From positions 1 through 9,149 of the forward strand of contig CANGVZ010000056.1 of the NCBI GenBank assembly GCA_947457285.1: a stretch of DNA of 9,149 nt. Direction: 5' to 3'. This DNA comes from Flavobacteriales bacterium (GTDB lineage Bacteria; Bacteroidota; Bacteroidia; Flavobacteriales_D; Sanyastnellaceae). Position 1 is the first letter of the stretch. Each line of letters starts with the position of its first letter. The notes under the pieces were generated by a model, which worked only from the letters and a program-made list of their open reading frames with translations, searched no databases and was not told the DNA's origin. The position numbers and the translations under genes were made by a program. This document shows positions 5,678 through 9,149 of this stretch, piece by piece.

Positions 5678-6321
5678 ATTGATTTTTTACTTCTTTGTTC
5701 TTTGCGATGAGCTATATATGTGCGAATCACAATCACTGTTGTGACCACAATAAATCCTAAGACAATGTACTCGACGTAGTGTTTAATATCAGGGAATTGA
5801 TTGCCCAAAAAATATCCAATCAGACTAAGTGAAAAGATCCATAAAGCACCACCGATAAAATTGAAGAGCATAAAGGTTTTGAAGTCCACCTTAATCACGC
5901 CTGCCAATATGGGTGCGAAGGTTCGAATGATGGGGAGAAAACGCCCCAAAACAAGCGTTTTTCCGCCATGTTTTTCATAAAATGAGCGGGTAACATCCAC
6001 GTATTTCTTTTTGAAAAACATCGACTCATTTCTTTCAAAAACAGGCGGACCGACTTTCATGCCGAAATAGTAACCGAAAAGGCTGCCAGCCACCGCCGCT
6101 CCAAACATGGACAATGAAAGGGTGGTAATGCTAACGTCCAATAGCTCCGGTTGTGTGCTGCAGATTAGACCGGCTAAAAATATCAGGGAGTCGCCAGGAA
6201 GAAAGAAGCCAAAGATGATTCCGTTCTCTGCAAAGACTATCAATAGGATAAGAACCAACCCACCGTATTGTATGATGGTTTCCGGGTTGGTAAGACTCTT
6301 TATAAATTCCCAAATTTCCAT
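5674..6321 (-). CDS. DedA-family integral membrane protein
   Basis: A 215-residue protein of the DedA/SNARE-associated (VTT) family. Family members act in the inner membrane; some have recently been shown to recycle undecaprenyl phosphate or move other lipids, and many support membrane-potential homeostasis. The re-entrant-loop motif AENGIIFGFFLPGDSL (31-46) carries the conserved acidic residues E32 and D44. The second signature GRFLPIIRTFAPILAGV (126-142) carries the conserved arginines R127 and R133. Hydrophobic segments lie near 21-40, 66-90, 152-174 and 184-201, followed by a basic tail. I used the ATG at 6321; the frame extends 9 bases to a TTG. Its stop overlaps the start of the PLP-enzyme gene (ATGA), and it lies 55 bases after the radical SAM gene. 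Which lipid it handles cannot be told from sequence. Confidence 0.93.
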   Translation of the reverse strand: MEIWEFIKSLTNPETIIQYGGLVLILLIVFAENGIIFGFFLPGDSLIFLAGLICSTQPELLDVSITTLSLSMFGAAVAGSLFGYYFGMKVGPPVFERNESMFFKKKYVDVTRSFYEKHGGKTLVLGRFLPIIRTFAPILAGVIKVDFKTFMLFNFIGGALWIFSLSLIGYFLGNQFPDIKHYVEYIVLGFIVVTTVIVIRTYIAHRKEQRSKKSI

Positions 6322-6376
6322 TGAGCGCAAGGTAGTCAGAAACCATTATTCACAACAAAAATCTAACTGATATTGC

Positions 6377-7399
6377 TCAGGCCCAAACCTTCGTGCCTTC
6401 AGAACAATTGGCGCAGATGTCAATGCTCTTTCTGTTGGTAAATAGCTGTTTTCTAAAGCTTTGGTAGACAGAGGATTTCCATATTTCCGAAAATCTTAAT
6501 TCTTGCAAATCGCCCATTTGATGTTTGGCATCTTTATCAAAACAGCATGGCACCACTTTTCCATCCCAAGTGATAACGGCTCCCATCCACATGCGTTTGC
6601 ACTCGTCTTGAAGCTCATTCTTAATTTTATAGCTTCCATCCGAATTACGTGTATATCGACTATACTTTTCAATGGTCGGGATGAGCGGATGTTGATCTCG
6701 TGGATCATATACCTGAGCTGTTTTGAAACGCAATTCGTCAACTCCTAGCTCGTGCGCTAGTTTTTTTACATCGTCTATTTGATGTTCATTGGGCTTCACC
6801 ACCAAGAATTGAAATATCACGAATGGTTTTTTTGAACCCAGTTTCTTCTTGGCTTCAATAAGATTGCGCGTTCCATTGATTACTTTTTCCAGATCACCAT
6901 TTACTCGATATTGTTCGTAAACATCTTGGGTAGTACCATCAATGGAAATGATGATTCTATCTAAACCCGACTCTACGGTTTTGATAGCATTTTTTTCATT
7001 TAAAAAATGAGCGTTGGTGCTAGTTGCGGTATATATTTTTTTCTTAGAAACTAATGATGTTAATTCAAAAATTTTAGGGTGTATAAATGGTTCGCCTTGA
7101 AAATAAAAGTTGACGTATCCTACATGTGTTGAAAGCTCATTCATCCAAATATTGAGATGCTCAGATTTGAGGTTTCCGGTGTCTCTTGTGAATGATCTCA
7201 GACCCGATGGACATTCGGGACAACCAAGATTACAAGCCGTTGTAGGCTCTATGGAGAGGGTATAAGGAAGCCCCCAGACGATGGGTCTTTTAAACCACTT
7301 TGTCAAATAAAACGACAACCATAGCGCAAGGAGATTTAGAACCTTGGCAGGAGACGTTTTTGACAAGATGTTCAATTTATCTCTAGTGGCTGCATTCAT
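6377..7399 (-). CDS. radical SAM protein with SPASM domain, substrate unknown
   Basis: A 340-residue radical SAM enzyme. The cluster motif CNLGCPECP gives C56, C60 and C63 (CxxxCxxC), preceded by a strand (LSIEPTTA). QGEP (101-104) matches the SAM-binding GGEP motif, and IIISIDGTTQDVYEQYR (149-165) is a typical core segment. The C-terminal SPASM region has cysteines C267, C285, C286, C329 and C332, with TWDGKVVPCCFDKDAKHQMGD (277-297) the best-conserved block; these would bind one or two auxiliary Fe-S clusters. An N-terminal hydrophobic/aromatic stretch (LNLLALWLSFYLTKWF, 21-36) suggests membrane contact. SPASM enzymes often modify peptides, but no small precursor gene is adjacent. Very similar proteins occur widely in Bacteroidota as I recall, which argues for a general cellular role. 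It is first in the minus-strand block, behind a good promoter. Confidence 0.9.
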   Translation of the reverse strand: MNAATRDKLNILSKTSPAKVLNLLALWLSFYLTKWFKRPIVWGLPYTLSIEPTTACNLGCPECPSGLRSFTRDTGNLKSEHLNIWMNELSTHVGYVNFYFQGEPFIHPKIFELTSLVSKKKIYTATSTNAHFLNEKNAIKTVESGLDRIIISIDGTTQDVYEQYRVNGDLEKVINGTRNLIEAKKKLGSKKPFVIFQFLVVKPNEHQIDDVKKLAHELGVDELRFKTAQVYDPRDQHPLIPTIEKYSRYTRNSDGSYKIKNELQDECKRMWMGAVITWDGKVVPCCFDKDAKHQMGDLQELRFSEIWKSSVYQSFRKQLFTNRKSIDICANCSEGTKVWA

Positions 7400-7446
7400 A
7401 TTTATGAAAAAAAACCGAGGTTTTGATTACTCTTGTAGTAATTCTT

Positions 7447-7476
7447 CAAAATTAAACGTCTTCACCTTGACCAAAA
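7447..7476 (-). promoter_or_regulatory. Bacteroidota-type promoter for the radical SAM gene
   Basis: On the minus strand, TAATTTTG (7454 to 7447) is an exact match to the -7 consensus TAnnTTTG. TTTTGG (7476 to 7471) contains the -33 TTG (7474-7472) with a 17-base spacer, matching the known spacing in this phylum. Transcription would begin near 7442, giving a 5' leader of about 43 bases before the ATG at 7399. The leader contains a run of eight T just upstream of the start codon. The element lies in the 85-base gap between two divergent genes, so it could also affect the plus-strand gene. No equally good element was found for that gene. Confidence 0.6.
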
Positions 7477-7484
7477 CGAAAGTT

Positions 7485-9149
7485 ATGAAAAGATTTTATC
7501 TCACATTGATTGGGGCATTGTTTAGCCTTCTTTCATTTGCCCAAATAAACGTTTCGGGAAGAACAATTGACTTAGACACGGGTGAGCCGCTTGCATTCGT
7601 GGCAGTGTTTGCAAAGGGAACACAAAATGGAGGCTACTCTGACATTGATGGATACTTTTCATTGTCAAACGTCACTAAAGGTGCCACCATCGTCTTTCAT
7701 TATGTGGGCTATGAGCCACAAGAAATTGTTTGGAATGAGTCCGCCGTAAGAACGGTTCGACTAAAGTCTGTGCAAAAAACATTGGCAGAGGTTGTGATCA
7801 GACCTGGGGAGAATCCAGCAGAGAGGATTATCAACCGAGCAATTGAAAATAGGGAGAGAAATAATCCCGAACGTTCATTCGGTTTTACCTACGATAGCTA
7901 TAACAAATTGTATTTTGACTTGGTTCCTGATACCGCAACCAGCGCATGGAAGCAAATGCAAAAGGATCCTGAGACCATGAAGGAGGTAAAGCAGTTTGAG
8001 AAAATGCACTTATTTCTTATAGAAACGGTAAGTCAGCGGAAGTTTTTACCACCGAATAATAGCGAAGAAAAAATTGTTGCAACTCGAGTTTCGGGGTTGC
8101 AAAATCCTGATTTTGCGCTCTTGGGTACGCAACTTCAATCCTTCAGTTTCTATGGTGATTATGTGGAAATTTTATCAGCAAAATATCTCAGTCCGTTGAC
8201 CAAAGGGTCTCCTAAGAAATATCTCTTTATTATCGAAGATACCACCTATATCAATGCCGATACGGTTTTTACGATTTCATTTCGTCCCAGGAAAGGAAAG
8301 AATTTCGAGGGCATGAAAGGGCAGTTGTTTATCAATACGGATGGGTACGCTTTGCAAAATGTGATTGCGGAACCATTCGAACAAACCGAAGGTTTGAATA
8401 TTAAGATACAACAGCAGTACGAGAAGATAGACGGCAAGGCATGGTTTCCAGTTCAGCTTATTTCTTATTTGAATATGCCCATTCAAATTCCTGGGATGTC
8501 AACGCTTGGCGAGGCAAGATCATACATGCAAAATATCCAGCTCAACCCTACACTGAGGGCAAGAGACTTTACTCCGGTGACTTTAATGATGGATAAATAC
8601 GCTTTTGCTCAACCAGACAGTGTTTGGAGAAAATTTAGACCGTATGATTTGGATTCTCTAGACTTGGAAACGTATCGCGTGATTGATAGTGTAGGGGAGG
8701 CTGAAAATCTTGACGCAAAGATTGGTATCATTTCTTCGTTGGCTTCCGGAAGAATCCCAATTGGGCCAGTGGACATTGATTTGTTGCGTTTGCTGAGGTT
8801 TAATGAATATGAAGGTTTGCGATTGGGATTAGGTTTAAGGACCAATGATAAAGTATCACCGTATTATTCTATCGGAGGGTATTGGGCTTATGGCTTTAGA
8901 GACGAGCGAATGAAGTATGGCGGAGACCTCCAAATCAATCTATATCGTAAGCGCGATGTATGGCTTAAATTCATCTACGAGAACGACGTACGCGAAGTAG
9001 GTGGCAATCAAATCGAACGACCTCAACAAGGCTTTATCATGCCTAATATCTATCCCATTTTCGTCAACAGAATGGATAGATATGAAAAATATGAGGCACG
9101 CTTGAATGGTAGGGCAATACGCAATTTTACACTTACCGCATTTGCAAAC
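7485..9149 (+). CDS. carboxypeptidase-regulatory-like domain / DUF5686 outer-membrane protein, N-terminal 555 residues
   Basis: The reading frame is open from the ATG at 7485 to the window edge with no stop, so the gene is cut on the right. It has a signal peptide (MKRFYLTLIGALFSLLSFA, likely cut before Q20). A CarboxypepD_reg-like beta-sandwich follows (about 21-105): VSGRTIDLDTGEPLAFVAV, then GGYSDIDGYFSL and VGYEP. The region after EVVIRPGENPAERIINRAIENRERNNPE fits DUF5686, including HLFLIETVSQRKF, the LLGTQLQSFSFYGDY segment, and SPLTKGSPKKYLFIIEDT. The later part (from about 430) turns into aromatic, alternating strands such as GLRLGLGLRTND and YYSIGGYWAYGF, fitting a C-terminal beta-barrel. 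From memory, full family members exceed 800 residues, so about a third is missing. The family is Bacteroidota-specific and its role is not established. Confidence 0.88.
   Translation, partial: MKRFYLTLIGALFSLLSFAQINVSGRTIDLDTGEPLAFVAVFAKGTQNGGYSDIDGYFSLSNVTKGATIVFHYVGYEPQEIVWNESAVRTVRLKSVQKTLAEVVIRPGENPAERIINRAIENRERNNPERSFGFTYDSYNKLYFDLVPDTATSAWKQMQKDPETMKEVKQFEKMHLFLIETVSQRKFLPPNNSEEKIVATRVSGLQNPDFALLGTQLQSFSFYGDYVEILSAKYLSPLTKGSPKKYLFIIEDTTYINADTVFTISFRPRKGKNFEGMKGQLFINTDGYALQNVIAEPFEQTEGLNIKIQQQYEKIDGKAWFPVQLISYLNMPIQIPGMSTLGEARSYMQNIQLNPTLRARDFTPVTLMMDKYAFAQPDSVWRKFRPYDLDSLDLETYRVIDSVGEAENLDAKIGIISSLASGRIPIGPVDIDLLRLLRFNEYEGLRLGLGLRTNDKVSPYYSIGGYWAYGFRDERMKYGGDLQINLYRKRDVWLKFIYENDVREVGGNQIERPQQGFIMPNIYPIFVNRMDRYEKYEARLNGRAIRNFTLTAFAN

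Noticed and set aside
7411..7424. AAAACCGAGGTTTT inverted repeat with a longer T-run on the minus strand, terminator-like, in the leader of the radical SAM gene.
   Set aside because: The stem has only one or two GC pairs with a 2-4 base loop, far too weak for an intrinsic terminator. The A/T runs alone create most of the symmetry.
7428..7435. TACTCTTG as a -7 element for the DUF5686 gene.
   Set aside because: It has one mismatch to TAnnTTTG and there is no TTG at a suitable distance upstream.
8246..8845. Minus-strand open frames inside the DUF5686 gene.
   Set aside because: The plus-strand frame is continuous for 555 codons with a recognisable signal peptide and domains; the minus-strand frames have no support.

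Overview
The window looks like chromosomal DNA from a member of the Bacteroidota, probably a marine-type Flavobacteriales or close relative. The evidence is a DUF5686/carboxypeptidase-regulatory-like outer-membrane gene, a Bacteroidota-style Rieske-fold lipoprotein, two matches to the TAnnTTTG promoter element of this phylum, few Shine-Dalgarno sequences, and moderate-to-low GC. There are no rRNA or tRNA genes, insertion sequences, CRISPR arrays or phage genes. Coding density is high, and no gap between genes exceeds about 110 bases.

Layout. (1) Positions 1-1900 are a plus-strand block: the end of an RND/HlyD-type efflux adaptor, overlapping by ATGA with tsaB (t6A tRNA modification), then two small lipoprotein genes. 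The first lipoprotein resembles a Rieske domain that has lost its cluster ligands. The second is unrecognised and sits behind a perfect 11-bp inverted repeat. (2) Positions 1895-7399 are a minus-strand block, read from high to low coordinates: a radical SAM/SPASM protein with a clear Bacteroidota promoter, a DedA membrane protein, a cystathionine gamma-synthase/lyase-type PLP enzyme, kynurenine 3-monooxygenase (kmo), a secreted probable outer-membrane protein, and methylmalonyl-CoA epimerase (mce). (3) From 7485 a divergent plus-strand gene for a DUF5686 outer-membrane protein runs off the right edge.

How the genes fit together. dedA, the PLP enzyme and kmo are joined by two successive ATGA stop/start overlaps, and the outer-membrane gene and mce by an ATGATGA overlap. 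These suggest translational coupling within one or two operons. The coupled products come from different pathways (membrane lipid or undecaprenyl-phosphate transport, sulfur amino acids, tryptophan catabolism, propionyl-CoA metabolism), so the block may be a housekeeping cluster rather than one pathway. No kynureninase or 3-hydroxyanthranilate dioxygenase gene lies in the window.

I see no clear new defence, mobile or biosynthetic system. The points most worth a second look are the ligand-poor Rieske-like lipoprotein, the 11-bp inverted repeat before the second lipoprotein gene, the ATGA-linked dedA-PLP enzyme-kmo chain, and the conserved-looking radical SAM/SPASM protein with no visible substrate peptide.
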